From contig DHHG01000018.1 of NCBI GenBank assembly GCA_002403175.1, positions 1-14,051 of the forward strand: a stretch of DNA of 14,051 nt. The letters run 5' to 3'. Both the position numbers and the translations under genes were made by a program. Below are positions 1 through 8,700 of this stretch, in pieces (within the stretch, counting starts at the first letter, position 1; each line of letters begins with the position of its first letter). The DNA is from Syntrophaceae bacterium UBA4778. Lineage in GTDB: Bacteria; Desulfobacterota; Syntrophia; Syntrophales; UBA4778. The notes under the pieces are model-generated. The model saw only the letters and a program-made list of their open reading frames with translations, did no database searches and was not told the DNA's origin.

Positions 1-236
1 ATGTCCCCGATGGACTGATCTTCAACCGGGCCGTACAGCTTTGACCATGCGGCTCCGATATAATGTTTGTCCACCGGCTTTTTGGGAATGACGTACTCAT
101 TTTCCGTAATCCCCTCCATCTGACTCTGATGGGCCTTCAGAGTTGAATCTGCTCCGGCACAGCCTGAAATCAGACAAACGGCAACCAAGATAACCAACAA
201 AACACAGCTACTCTTCTTTTTGGAAAAAGAATACAT
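1..236 (-). CDS. Lipoprotein, partial (3' end outside window)
   Basis: The reading frame starts at an ATG at 236 and runs off the left edge after 78 codons. A GGAGG lies 7 bases before the ATG. The N-terminus is a classic lipoprotein signal: MYSFSKKKSS, a hydrophobic stretch (VLLVILVAVCLI), then the lipobox ISG-C with the lipidated Cys at residue 24. Residue 25 is Ala, not Asp, so outer-membrane sorting is expected if E. coli rules apply. The mature part seen is short and polar, including EYVIPKKPVDKHYIGAAW, and I do not recognise a domain. It lies 135 bases downstream of the LPP20-like gene on the same strand and is probably the last seen gene of that operon. The function is unknown. Confidence 0.8.
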   Translation of the reverse strand, partial: MYSFSKKKSSCVLLVILVAVCLISGCAGADSTLKAHQSQMEGITENEYVIPKKPVDKHYIGAAWSKLYGPVEDQSIGD

Positions 237-371
237 CAGTATGCCTCCATTATTTCTGGGCGATTACGATCCATACGGGTAAACAAAATTATTTTGTCGT
301 GGGTGGCAGCTCATCTCTCTATGGAAATCAGTCAACGTGCTTTCTTGAGATTGCCCCCTTTTGAATAACCG

Positions 372-1280
372 CTAGTGAGATGTTATCGCTACTTTCGCCT
401 GGCTTAAGTAGTTATTATCGTTTCTTAATGTGTCATGTAAAACTTTGGCCGCGGAGGAATCGATTACGATAAAATTATTTTTCGAAACTTCCGATATCGG
501 AACAATCATAACGTTATCTCCCAGATAGGAGATTTTTTTCGCATCTTCGATGGATTCCGCGTAACGAACGATTCCGTAAGTCCGGACGATACTGGGATTA
601 ACGATCTTGACGGAATACACGGTAAACGAACTTTTTGGATCCTTCCCGGCTATAACAACGGGGAGAAGCTCACGCTCGAAGTAACGTCCATCAAGAACAA
701 AAATAACCCCGGTTACTGGTTTGTTGGGATCATAACCTGTTGGGCCAGAAATTGTCGGACCATTTCTCAACGGTTCGGAAAGAATCACACGGGGAGGAAC
801 ATGGAGCGGATTCTTTTGATCCAGATTCAAAACGGACGAAAGCGTGTGGCTGCTTTGGCAATCGAGCCCCGCATTGTTGAGACAGAGGCGCATTTCAACC
901 GTAGCCATGGGGGCGCCGTCAACGAGTTCGTATTTCTTGCTGAAAATCCTTGCTCCCTTGACTATTCCTTCCACTCTTGACTTGATCACGTCCTCCTTGA
1001 CCATCATATTTTCAACAATCGTTTCCGAGTCGATCCGGACGCCTTTGATTATTTCGAGAAGCGCTCGTTGAGCTCCGACAACTGCGGCGCGCTCTGCCAT
1101 CAATCTGTCACGAACAGGATTTCCACTCGGATTGGCCGTGCCGTGACCGATGCCGGTCACATAGCCACCAACCCAATTTACCTCTCCACTTTTCTCACCT
1201 TGCGAAAAGGCCGGGTTCGACCATAAGAAACAACAGAAGATCAAGACCGGAATAAATCGAATATTGGTTCTGAACTTCAT
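372..1280 (-). CDS. Exported LPP20-like domain protein
   Basis: This encodes 302 residues. I chose the ATG at 1280 over the upstream in-frame ATG at 1340 for two reasons: a GGAGG sits 5 bases before it, and the protein then begins with a proper signal peptide (MKFRTNIRFIPVLIFCCFLW, with a cleavage site near NPAFSQ). Residues about 36-135 look like the LPP20/DUF400 fold seen in Helicobacter Lpp20 and in many proteobacterial envelope proteins. The pattern is a G-x-G-x-G-rich strand (YVTGIGHGTA), then MAERAAVVGAQRALLE, then GVRIDSETIVEN and a strand ending in TVEMRLCL. The C-terminal half (about 150-302) is predicted to be periplasmic; I do not recognise it. It sits 66 bases downstream of the WRVDGG-repeat protein gene and upstream of a lipoprotein gene, so an envelope role is likely. 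The stop codon is TAG. The biochemical role of LPP20-like domains is not firmly known. Confidence 0.82.
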   Translation of the reverse strand: MKFRTNIRFIPVLIFCCFLWSNPAFSQGEKSGEVNWVGGYVTGIGHGTANPSGNPVRDRLMAERAAVVGAQRALLEIIKGVRIDSETIVENMMVKEDVIKSRVEGIVKGARIFSKKYELVDGAPMATVEMRLCLNNAGLDCQSSHTLSSVLNLDQKNPLHVPPRVILSEPLRNGPTISGPTGYDPNKPVTGVIFVLDGRYFERELLPVVIAGKDPKSSFTVYSVKIVNPSIVRTYGIVRYAESIEDAKKISYLGDNVMIVPISEVSKNNFIVIDSSAAKVLHDTLRNDNNYLSQAKVAITSH

Positions 1281-1346
1281 GAGGGCCTCCACATAAATCC
1301 CGAGCTGTTCCGGCTGAAATGCGGATTCAGGAACAGCCATCTACTC

Positions 1347-2630
1347 TTATTTTGTATACGTCCCTTCTAAATATGAACTTTGAAGGGGTTGAATCGTAAC
1401 CGTCTGGTTTGATGGTTTATTCCAACCCGCTACATCATTGAATTCAATCGTATGCTGCCCCGAACTTAAACCGGACACGGTCATGCCCGCCATCTGCCAC
1501 TGTCCGCCGTCAACTCGCCACATAGCCCCCAAATTTACGACATCTCCCGGCTGAATGGTAACAGTTAAATATCCGGTGTCCCCCTGGGTTGAAGTCGACT
1601 GAGGAGGATTGGTTATTACCGAGGGGGTCAAAGGGGAAGTTGATTGTGTTGTCTGACCGGTCTGAGAGGTAGAATTGAGATCCTGCAGGAGGTCAGTCGA
1701 TGTGCCTGTGGTCCCCGTCTGTCCTGTGGTCTGTGTCGATGAGTTCGTGGTTTGAGCTGCCGTTTTATATGGTATCTGTGTCGGTTCCGGATCTGCTGCA
1801 GGAGAAACCGATTGGGTGACATTGAAGGACTCGGATTTTTCTTTAGAGGTGTTTCCTCCGGCATCAACTGCAACGGTATTTACCCTGTAGTTTCCAACCG
1901 GCAGGGTGAATGTGCTTGAATACCCCTCCCAGAACTTTCCGGTCATACCTGTAATGGTCTGCTCTTGTACAGTATTTCCATTCTCTGCCATTATCTTTAG
2001 GATTAACTGGCTTAAATTTTTATCATCAGACAGCCTGATGTTAAAATTTACCCTGTCCAGCGCAATATAACCTACCTTAATAAAGCTGATAGTGGGTGCA
2101 AGATCAACCCTATCGATGACGCTGATCAATTTATCGACGATTTCCGTTTTTCCGGTTGGTTGAATGCTCATTCCGGTTTGATTGCCTGTGGCTCCTGCAG
2201 AAAACGAACTGCTGCCCCAAAGGTCATCCGTGCCCCCGCTTCTTTTAGCTATCTGGACCTTTCCGGTAACCTGATCACTCTTCTGCCTCAGCTCATCCTC
2301 CACCTGGACGATGTAGACAAGTGATTCGGCCTGGAATTGTTCAAGCGGTATGACCGTTGATACTTCCCCCGAATATCCCCGGGCGTTTCTCTTGTTGTCA
2401 TACTCATCAACAGGTATTTCCTTGGGATCTCTGGCAAGATAAATTTTGACCATGGTTACAGGATTAGCTGATTGCCAATGCACACTGACGTGAATAGATG
2501 AGTTCACGTATTGCACTTCACAGCGGGTGATATCCGGTTTGGCTTTTGCCTCTGAGAATGAGGGTGCCAGCAGGTGAAAGGTAATCAAAAATGCGGATAA
2601 TAAAAAGGAATACAAGACGCGGTTTATCAT
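1347..2630 (-). CDS. Secreted Ig-like / WRVDGG-repeat protein
   Basis: This encodes 427 residues. The ATG at 2630 has AGGAG 7 bases upstream. Residues 1-29 are a signal peptide (hydrophobic LLSAFLITFHLLA, cleavage near SEAKA). Residues about 30-128 form a beta-rich region with no clear family. Residues about 178-272 resemble a bacterial Ig-like domain (ISFIKVGYIALDRVNF to VGNYRVNTVAVDAGGN). Residues about 280-350 are a low-complexity Ser/Thr/Gln/Gly linker with repeated TGQT and STQTT blocks, typical of a flexible extracellular or periplasmic tether. Residues about 352-427 form a C-terminal beta module with the signature AMWRVDGGQWQMAGMTVSGL, then GQHTIEFNDVAGW and GTYTK. That module is common as tandem repeats in secreted proteins of deltaproteobacteria and Verrucomicrobia; only one copy is present here. 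It is probably the first gene of an exported-protein operon with the two genes downstream. No catalytic motif is visible; a structural or binding role is inferred. Confidence 0.8.
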   Translation of the reverse strand: MINRVLYSFLLSAFLITFHLLAPSFSEAKAKPDITRCEVQYVNSSIHVSVHWQSANPVTMVKIYLARDPKEIPVDEYDNKRNARGYSGEVSTVIPLEQFQAESLVYIVQVEDELRQKSDQVTGKVQIAKRSGGTDDLWGSSSFSAGATGNQTGMSIQPTGKTEIVDKLISVIDRVDLAPTISFIKVGYIALDRVNFNIRLSDDKNLSQLILKIMAENGNTVQEQTITGMTGKFWEGYSSTFTLPVGNYRVNTVAVDAGGNTSKEKSESFNVTQSVSPAADPEPTQIPYKTAAQTTNSSTQTTGQTGTTGTSTDLLQDLNSTSQTGQTTQSTSPLTPSVITNPPQSTSTQGDTGYLTVTIQPGDVVNLGAMWRVDGGQWQMAGMTVSGLSSGQHTIEFNDVAGWNKPSNQTVTIQPLQSSYLEGTYTK

Positions 2631-2781
2631 ATCGGTGCTCCTGTATGTATGTTTCGCTCCAAATGGCTGATCAAGTCGCGGTAGCTCATTGGGTAAAGTG
2701 TTTAAAATGGTTGAGGAACAAAGCTTTGAGGCGATTTATATTTTAATCCCCTGGAGAAAGCAAGAGATAAAAATAGCGGCT

Positions 2782-2804
2782 AGGGTGACAGAATCAGATA
2801 CCCT
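2782..2804 (-). terminator. Weak hairpin downstream of ychF
   Basis: AGGGT at 2782-2786 pairs with ACCCT at 2800-2804, with a 13-base loop that could pair a little further (a G·T and a C-G pair around a mismatch). Read on the minus strand, it lies about 90 bases after the ychF stop and is followed within about 10 bases by a short T-rich run. It could be a weak rho-independent terminator for ychF. The stem is short and the T run is not adjacent, so this is tentative. Confidence 0.25.
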
Positions 2805-2818
2805 GTGGCACTGTGGCA
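2803..2818. repeat. Tandem 8-base repeat, two copies
   Basis: CTGTGGCA occurs twice head to tail in the gap between the ychF stop and the start of the WRVDGG-repeat gene. Two short units can arise by chance or by replication slippage. No function is evident. The rest of this 261-base gap holds no gene I can support. Confidence 0.6.
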
Positions 2819-2891
2819 TTAAGGTGAGATGGGCAAAGTATTTTCTGAAAAAGGCAATGTTGGGCAATATCCCGAAAGAATTCGGTTGCGA

Positions 2892-3980
2892 TTAGATATT
2901 GAAACGGAAGAGAATGATATCTCCATCCTGAACAATATAACTTTTCCCTTCCGAACGGATCCATCCTTTTTCCTTGGCGGCAGCCATGCTTCCGGCTCTC
3001 ATGAACTCGTCAAAATGAATCACCTCCGCCCGGATGAATCCTCTTTCCATATCGGAATGGATTCTGCCTGCTGCTTCGGGGGCATGTGTCCCGGCTTTGA
3101 TCGTCCAGGCCCGCAGCTCCGGTCCGGCTGTTGTATAAAAGGTAATCAAATCGAGGAGGGCATAACCGGCCCTGATCAGTCTATCAAGGCCGGACTCGGC
3201 GATTCCAAGCTCTTCAAGAAACACTTTTTTCTCGTTATCGGGGAGTTCGGCAATTTCGGATTCCAGATCGCCACAGATCGCGATAAATCCGGAATCTTCC
3301 TGCAACGCATATTTTTCGAATTCATTCATGTAGCTTTTCGGAGATTTCAATAGGTTCTCGCTGACGTTGGCTACATACAAAACTTTTTTAGCCGTCAAGA
3401 GATTCATCTCTTTTAGAAATTCCTTGGGAAGGCCGTCGGCCCGCCGGATCGGAATTCCCTTAGCGAGATACGACAACATTTCCCGGCTCAATTCCAGTTG
3501 TCCCGCTGCCGATTTATCTCCTGTTTTGATCTGCCTTTCGAATTTCTCAATTCTCCTTTCGACCGTCTCAAGATCAGCCAGGAGCAATTCCGTGTTGACG
3601 ATTTCAATATCGCGAATCGGATCGACTGTCCCTCCGATATGGACGACATCGGGGTTCTCGAAGCAGCGCACGATGTGCACAAGAGCTTCAACATCCCGGA
3701 TATGCCCCAGGAATTTGTTGCCGAGTCCTTCGCCTTTGCTGGCTCCCTATACCAATCCGGCGATATCCACGAACTCCATGGAGGTATAGGTTTTCTTGGG
3801 CGGATGAAGGATAGCGGCGATTCTATCCAGTCTTTGATCGGGAACGCGGACAATACCGACATTGGGGTCGATTGTGCAAAACGGATAATTGGCAACCTGG
3901 GCACCTGCGGCCGTCAATGCATTAAATATGGTGGACTTTCCTACGTTCGGCAATCCGATAATCCCGCATCTGAAACCCAT
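2892..3980 (-). pseudogene. ychF: YchF (Obg-family GTPase/ATPase) with in-frame TAG
   Basis: This is one continuous 363-codon frame (including both stops) that matches YchF from end to end; the E. coli protein is 363 residues. YchF (OLA1 in eukaryotes) is a ribosome-associated P-loop NTPase that prefers ATP and acts in translation and stress responses. Visible features are the start [17 protein letters not shown] with the P-loop at residues 9-16, the DIAG Walker B/G3 motif at 72-75, the G4-like region VANVSENLL, and a C-terminal TGS domain (TTAGPELRAWTIKAG to AAGRIHSDMERGF). The ATG has AGGAG 6 bases upstream. Codon 78, in switch II, is TAG where the family has Lys (DIAGLVKGASKGEG). The frame then continues perfectly as GASKGEGLGNKF, HIVRCFEN and onward to TAA at 2892. 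A single A-to-T change from AAG explains it. Without readthrough or re-initiation the product is a 77-residue stub. The alternatives are a sequencing error or natural suppression. Confidence 0.9.
3747..3749 (-). other. ychF: In-frame amber codon in ychF (Lys78 position)
   Basis: On the minus strand this triplet reads TAG between GTA (Val77) and GGA (Gly79). There is no frameshift, because the frames on both sides are the same. The family residue here is a highly conserved Lys. AAG to TAG is one substitution, at plus-strand base 3749 (A where T is expected). Confidence 0.92.
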
Positions 3981-4122
3981 TTTCTTCTCCTTCGATCCAT
4001 AAGTAACAGAATAGGTGGATAAAGTAAATTCAGCATATCCCCACCAAGGAACGGATCTAAAAAAGATTCGCTCTGCAGGATTCAGAGGACTTGCAATTTC
4101 TCTTTTTTCTGTTCATGATGAA

Positions 4123-4145
4123 TCCTATTCTTGATAGGAAAGGAG
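4123..4145 (+). promoter_or_regulatory. Hairpin touching the ribosome binding site of the HNH gene
   Basis: TCCTAT (4123-4128) and ATAGGA (4134-4139) form a 6-base stem with a 5-base loop. The ribosome binding site AGGAAAGGAG (4136-4145) begins inside the right arm. Its core AAGGAG lies 7 bases before the TTG at 4153, which is why that start was preferred. The stem could reduce access to part of the site; the regulatory role is inferred. Weak promoter-like elements lie upstream (TTGCAA at 4091, CATGAT at 4114, 17 bases apart). Confidence 0.4.
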
Positions 4146-4152
4146 TCTTTTT

Positions 4153-4605
4153 TTGACAAGGATTACATTTGGCAGCAAAGGTGGGCGCGTTAAATCGACG
4201 GTGACCAGAGGGGATCGTTCTGTTCCTACCAAGTCGGTCGAGGATGTTGTTAGAGAAATGAAGATGAGCAATAAAGGAAACGAGGATTATCGTGAGCGTT
4301 CTCTCGCCATTCATGGTTTGATCTGTGCCCGTTGCGCCAGGGAGTTCGATCATTCAAACAGGCACCTGCTTACGGTTCATCACAAGGACGGCAATCACGA
4401 CAATAACCCCCCCGATGGCAGCAACTGGGAGAATCTTTGCGCGTACTGCCATGAGGATGTACACAGCCGCGAACTTCTCGGAGATTACTTCAAAAAGGGA
4501 AGTCGCCGGGAGGAAAGCGCGCTGGTCTATTCTGAGAAGAAGGAAGAAGGTACATTGGGGAGCATGGCAGCCAAACTACAGGAAGCGCTGAAGCGGAAAA
4601 AATAA
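4153..4605 (+). CDS. yajD: YajD-like HNH nuclease family protein
   Basis: With the TTG start at 4153 this encodes 150 residues. Residues 45-107 closely match E. coli YajD from memory. The matches are YRERSLAIHG, then CARCAREFDHSN (Cys58, Cys61), LTVHHKDGNHDNNP (His76-His77), DGSNWENLCAYCHEDVHS (Cys96, Cys99, His100, His104). Four cysteines in two CxxC pairs bind the structural zinc of this HNH subclass; HH, N and H are the expected metal and catalytic residues. The tail is charged and ends LQEALKRKK. E. coli YajD is about 115 residues. Starting at the ATG at 4258 would give exactly that length, but that ATG has no good ribosome binding site, whereas the TTG has AAGGAG at ideal spacing. The N-terminal 35 residues are therefore a real question. 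The gene is divergent from ychF and convergent with ftsY. The cellular substrate of YajD proteins is not established. Confidence 0.82.
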   Translation: MTRITFGSKGGRVKSTVTRGDRSVPTKSVEDVVREMKMSNKGNEDYRERSLAIHGLICARCAREFDHSNRHLLTVHHKDGNHDNNPPDGSNWENLCAYCHEDVHSRELLGDYFKKGSRREESALVYSEKKEEGTLGSMAAKLQEALKRKK

Positions 4606-4664
4606 AAATGCCCCGATCATCCGAGGCCGCTGTTTGGAAAACTCTAAAGTGTGCTGATACAAGC

Positions 4665-5609
4665 CTAAAAGAGGGCGTTTACAAAATCCTCTGCATTGAA
4701 AGGCTTCAAATCGTCCATTCCCTCACCGACACCTATATATCGGATCGGGATCTTCAGTTCTTTGGCGATTCTTACGACAATCCCGCCTTTGGCGGTTCCA
4801 TCCAGTTTCGTGAGGACGATTCCTGTAACTCCCGCCTCCTCCTGAAACATTTTGGCCTGGCTGATCGCATTCTGGCCCGTTGTTGCGTCAAGCACGAGCA
4901 GGACTTCGTCCGGAGAATCCGGTAATTCCCTGCCCATGACGCGTTTCATTTTCTTCAGCTCCTCCATGAGATTGACCTTCGTATGGAGCCTTCCCGCCGT
5001 ATCGATAATCATAATATTTGTTTTTTGAGCTTTGGCGGCCTTCACGGCATCAAAAACGACGGCAGAAGGATCAGCTCCCATCTTCTGCTTGACAATGGGG
5101 ACCTCAGCGCGTTTGCTCCATACCTCCAGTTGCTCGATTGCCGCCGCCCTGAATGTGTCCGCTGCGACCATCATGACGGAGTGTCCGTTTTCCTTAAAAT
5201 CATGAGCCAGTTTCCCGATCGTGGTTGTTTTGCCTGTTCCGTTGACCCCGACCACCATGATGGTATAAAGCCGGTTTGTGGGGATTTCCTCCTGTGCCTC
5301 GTCCGCCTGAAGGATTCGGAGCATATGTTCTTTCATGACTCCCTTCAGGAGTTCGGCGTTATCGAGTTCTTTCCTCTTAACGCGATCCTTCATGTCTTCA
5401 ATTAGATCATAGGTAAAAGCCGGCCCCATATCTGCGGATATCAGGGTCTCTTCCAGTTCTTCAAAGAGCTCAGCGTCGATTTTTTTTTCGCCGAAAATGA
5501 TCTGATCGATATTTTTGACAAAGCTCTGTTTAGTCTTTGTGAGCCCTTGTTTCAGTTTTTCAAAAAAGCTGCCGCCTTCAGATTTATTATTTTTTTTATT
5601 AAAAAACAT
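4665..5609 (-). CDS. ftsY: Signal recognition particle receptor FtsY
   Basis: This encodes 314 residues, complete. FtsY is the SRP receptor GTPase. It docks ribosome-nascent chain-SRP (Ffh) complexes at the inner membrane and hands them to SecYEG. There is a short basic N-terminal tail ([10 protein letters not shown]), then the helical N domain (about 14-105), then the G domain. Motifs seen are G1 [15 protein letters not shown] (121-135), the insertion-box region [11 protein letters not shown] (151-161), G3 DTAGR (203-207) and G4/G5 [10 protein letters not shown] (267-276), ending [14 protein letters not shown]. It lacks the long acidic A domain of E. coli FtsY, like many bacterial homologues. 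The ATG at 5609 has GGAG 6 bases upstream. It lies 174 bases downstream of smc on the same strand, a frequent smc-ftsY neighbourhood. A weak promoter (TTGATT-18-TATTCT) can be drawn in that gap, so it may be read both from smc and on its own. The stop is TAG. Confidence 0.97.
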   Translation of the reverse strand: MFFNKKNNKSEGGSFFEKLKQGLTKTKQSFVKNIDQIIFGEKKIDAELFEELEETLISADMGPAFTYDLIEDMKDRVKRKELDNAELLKGVMKEHMLRILQADEAQEEIPTNRLYTIMVVGVNGTGKTTTIGKLAHDFKENGHSVMMVAADTFRAAAIEQLEVWSKRAEVPIVKQKMGADPSAVVFDAVKAAKAQKTNIMIIDTAGRLHTKVNLMEELKKMKRVMGRELPDSPDEVLLVLDATTGQNAISQAKMFQEEAGVTGIVLTKLDGTAKGGIVVRIAKELKIPIRYIGVGEGMDDLKPFNAEDFVNALF

Positions 5610-5783
5610 GAATTGCTCCGGGTTTATTGCTGCGGAATTGTATGTTTAGGAACATAGCATTCTTTTTAATGGATGAGAAGCGAAAAGGACCGGCGGGCAG
5701 GATAGAATATTTTGTTTTTCGATAAACAATCAAAGCGGAGAGCGCAGGCGGAGTCCACTTTGAACTGAAAATCAGCATTCCTG

Positions 5784-8700
5784 CTAATTGAGATTGACCG
5801 AAACCATCGTGGAAATCCCTTTTTTCTCCATGGTGACTCCGAAGAGATTATCCGCAATCTCCATGGTGCGCTTGTTGTGGGTGACCAGAATGATTTGGGA
5901 GTTTTTTGATATGTCTTTAATTAAGTTATTGAAGAGAGATACATTGGCATCATCGAGCGCCGCATCGACTTCGTCCAGAATCAAAAATGGAGTGGGACGA
6001 TATAGGATGATGGCAAAAATGAGGGCAACCGCAACCATGGATTTTTCCCCTCCGGACAAGAGTGTCAGATTCTGCATCTTTTTCCCCGGAATCTGGACAA
6101 TGACTTCCACCCCGGCTTCCAGCAGATCTTCCGATTCTGTGAGGCGCAGTTCTCCTTTCCCGTTGGGGAATAGTTTGGGGAAGGCTTCCTGAAAGCACTT
6201 GTTGACGGCCTCGAATGTTTCCGCAAAGCGCGTCCTGGAAATCCGATTGATCCGCGTAATTGTCCTCTGCAGGGCTTCCATGGAGACATTCAAATCGGTA
6301 ACCTGGGATGTCAGAAAATCAAAACGCTGCTTGAGTGTCTCGTATTCCTCAATGGCAAGCAGGTTAACCTCCCCAAATTCTTCGATGGCTTTGCGGTTGC
6401 TTTCCAGCTTTTTGGTCAACTCAATCCTGTCGGCTTCTTCCAGCCCATTGAAATCCGCAAGCATCGAGGCAAGGTCAATAAAGTACCTGTCCTGGATATC
6501 TTTTATAAGGGATTCATAGTTAAGGGTGATTTTGTGGATATCCATTTGGATGTTATTCATCTGTTTCTGGATATCTTCGAGACTGTTCCTGATATCACGG
6601 GCCTGGATTTCCAACTCGGAGATACGGGATTCTTTCCCCGCTTTGAGTTCTCTTTCTCTGGAAAGATCGGCCTCAATCGACTGAAATCCGGTGTAAAGGC
6701 TTCTGACCTTTTCCTCTTCGGTACTGACGCGTGCTGTCAATTCTGAAATTTCCCGTTCGCAGCCGTCTGAATCAACGACTCTCGATTCGATTTCGGAGGA
6801 GATATTTTCTAAATCCGAACGGAGGCGGGAAAGAGAATTGATTGCGGAATTTTTCTTCTCTTCATTAGAAGCGAGTCGAATCCGCTTTTCAGTCAAGTCT
6901 TTCTCTATCGCTTCCAGCCGAGATCGCAGCTCCTCCCACCTTTTTGATAAATCGGAGATTTCGGAGGCAATTGATTCGCTTTCCCGTTCATTTCTGCTGA
7001 GATCATTTTTAAAGGATTCGATTTTCTGACTGGCTTCCGATTCTTCCCTGGTCAGGCTGTCCCGATTCAGGAGAAGTCCGTTAAGGCGCTGTTGAACCCA
7101 CTTCACCTCGTTTTCAAAGCGTTCCACATCTTTCTTTTTCGAGTTGATCCCAATTTCAAGATCGCGCATTTCGGAGCGTGTTTCCTGCAGCGCTTCTTCC
7201 TTATCGGCAAGGTCGGCTTCCATGCGGTCTCTGCGGGCAATCTCTCCGTCCAGTGTTGTTGTGAGTTGCTCAATTTCGAGATGAAGCTCGGTGATCTCCC
7301 GCTTGTTCTTTAGAAGTCCGCTGCCGTTTCCTCCGTTTCCCCCTGTCAGAACGCCATGCTGACTGATCAGGTCTCCTTCACGGGTCACCATTGTCCCGGA
7401 AAAACCATTTTTACGCCAGAGCGCTATTCCCGTATGCAGATTAGAAATGAGCAGCGCATCACCGAGAAGATAATCCGCAATGCATTTGAAATCTTCGCGG
7501 ACATCGATAACATCGATCAGTTTGAGAACGCCGTTAACGTGGGCGATGGAATCGAGCCCTCCGACATTGTTACGGACTTCAAGGGGGACAAAGCTCCCGC
7601 GTCCCGTAGAACTGTTCTTTAGGTAATCGATAGCCTTGATTCCGTCTTCTGCCTCTTTGACGACCAGGTACTGGAGCTTTTCACCAAGGATGGCCTCAAC
7701 TGCCGTTTCGAATTCGCGGGGAACATTGATATGATCGGCAACGAGCCCGTAAATACCGGAGCATGATAATTGAGCTTCCTGATTGGCTTTGAGAATTGAA
7801 CGGGCTCCTTCATTGCACCATTCATAGCTGTCCTGAAATTCTTTCAATGATAGAAGCCGTGCGGATTTTTTCCCGAGATCGTCCTTCAGGGAAAGTATCT
7901 TGGCATTGGCTTCCTTCAGGTTGTTTTTGGACGTTTCGATATCGTTTCGTATCACACGTTCCCGTTCTTCAGAGATTTCAAGATTATCGAAATCGGACTG
8001 CAAATCGAAATTCAGGCTCTGCAGGGTATCCTCAATGGACTGCAGCTTGTTATTATTCTCCTCGATTTCCCGATCGTCCCGTTCTGCCCGCTTCTGAAAA
8101 TCCGCCACGCTCCTTTCGAGACTGATCAGCACGTTTTTCAATCTGGCATGCTCCGAGGCAAGAGTGATCTGCCGATTTTTGCGCTCTTCAAGAATTTTAT
8201 GCGTTTCTCTCTCCTCGATGCGCTGCTTGTCTGCAATATCCTGGATTTCCGAGATATCTTTTCTGAGATATTCAACATCTGCCGCGGATTGGGCTGTCAG
8301 GACTTCCAGATTTTCGATTTCCCCCGCGAACGTCTCATTTCTCTCCCGGAGGAGTTTGATTTCTGTCTCGTTCTTCTGCTTTCTTGCAGACAGATCGGTG
8401 AGTTTCTTTTTAGAAAATGCGATTTCCTGTTCTTTGATGTTGATCTCGTTCTTTAAATGATAAAGCTTCTCCTGAAGGCGTGCCTCTTCGTGATCCTGCA
8501 GACCCGATTTGACTTCCTCGGTGGATCCCTCGATTTCCCTCAACTGAGACCGGGAACGATCTTCATTCTCTTTGAGTCCGTCCAGGCTGTTTCTCGCGTC
8601 CTGCTGCTGTTGCATCAGGTTCGTCAGCGCTTGTAGGGAGAGGGCCAGCTCCGTATCCTTGATCTCTTTTTTCATGGTTTTATATTTTTCAGCGCGCTTG

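Noticed and set aside
2670..2750. Possible tRNA gene starting near TCGCGGTAGCTCATTGGG
   Set aside because: The D-arm does not close well, no T-arm (GTTCGAATC-like) follows, and the acceptor strand has no partner within 80 bases.
2829..3353. 174-codon plus-strand open frame
   Set aside because: It is antisense to ychF over most of its length, has no family resemblance and no ribosome binding site.
2892..3680. A separate gene starting at the internal Met of YchF
   Set aside because: It is the C-terminal part of ychF in the same frame. The conserved GASKGEGLGN segment between the TAG and this Met shows that the gene is one unit with a nonsense codon.
3747..3749. Pyrrolysine or selenocysteine insertion at the ychF stop
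   Set aside because: The codon is TAG, not TGA, so selenocysteine does not apply. For pyrrolysine, no other sign exists in the window and TAG is used as an ordinary stop by four genes. It is kept only as a test within the finding.
5712..5729. TTGTTT/AAACAA hairpin as a terminator between smc and ftsY
   Set aside because: It is a six-base stem made almost only of A-T pairs with no clean T run, too weak to call.
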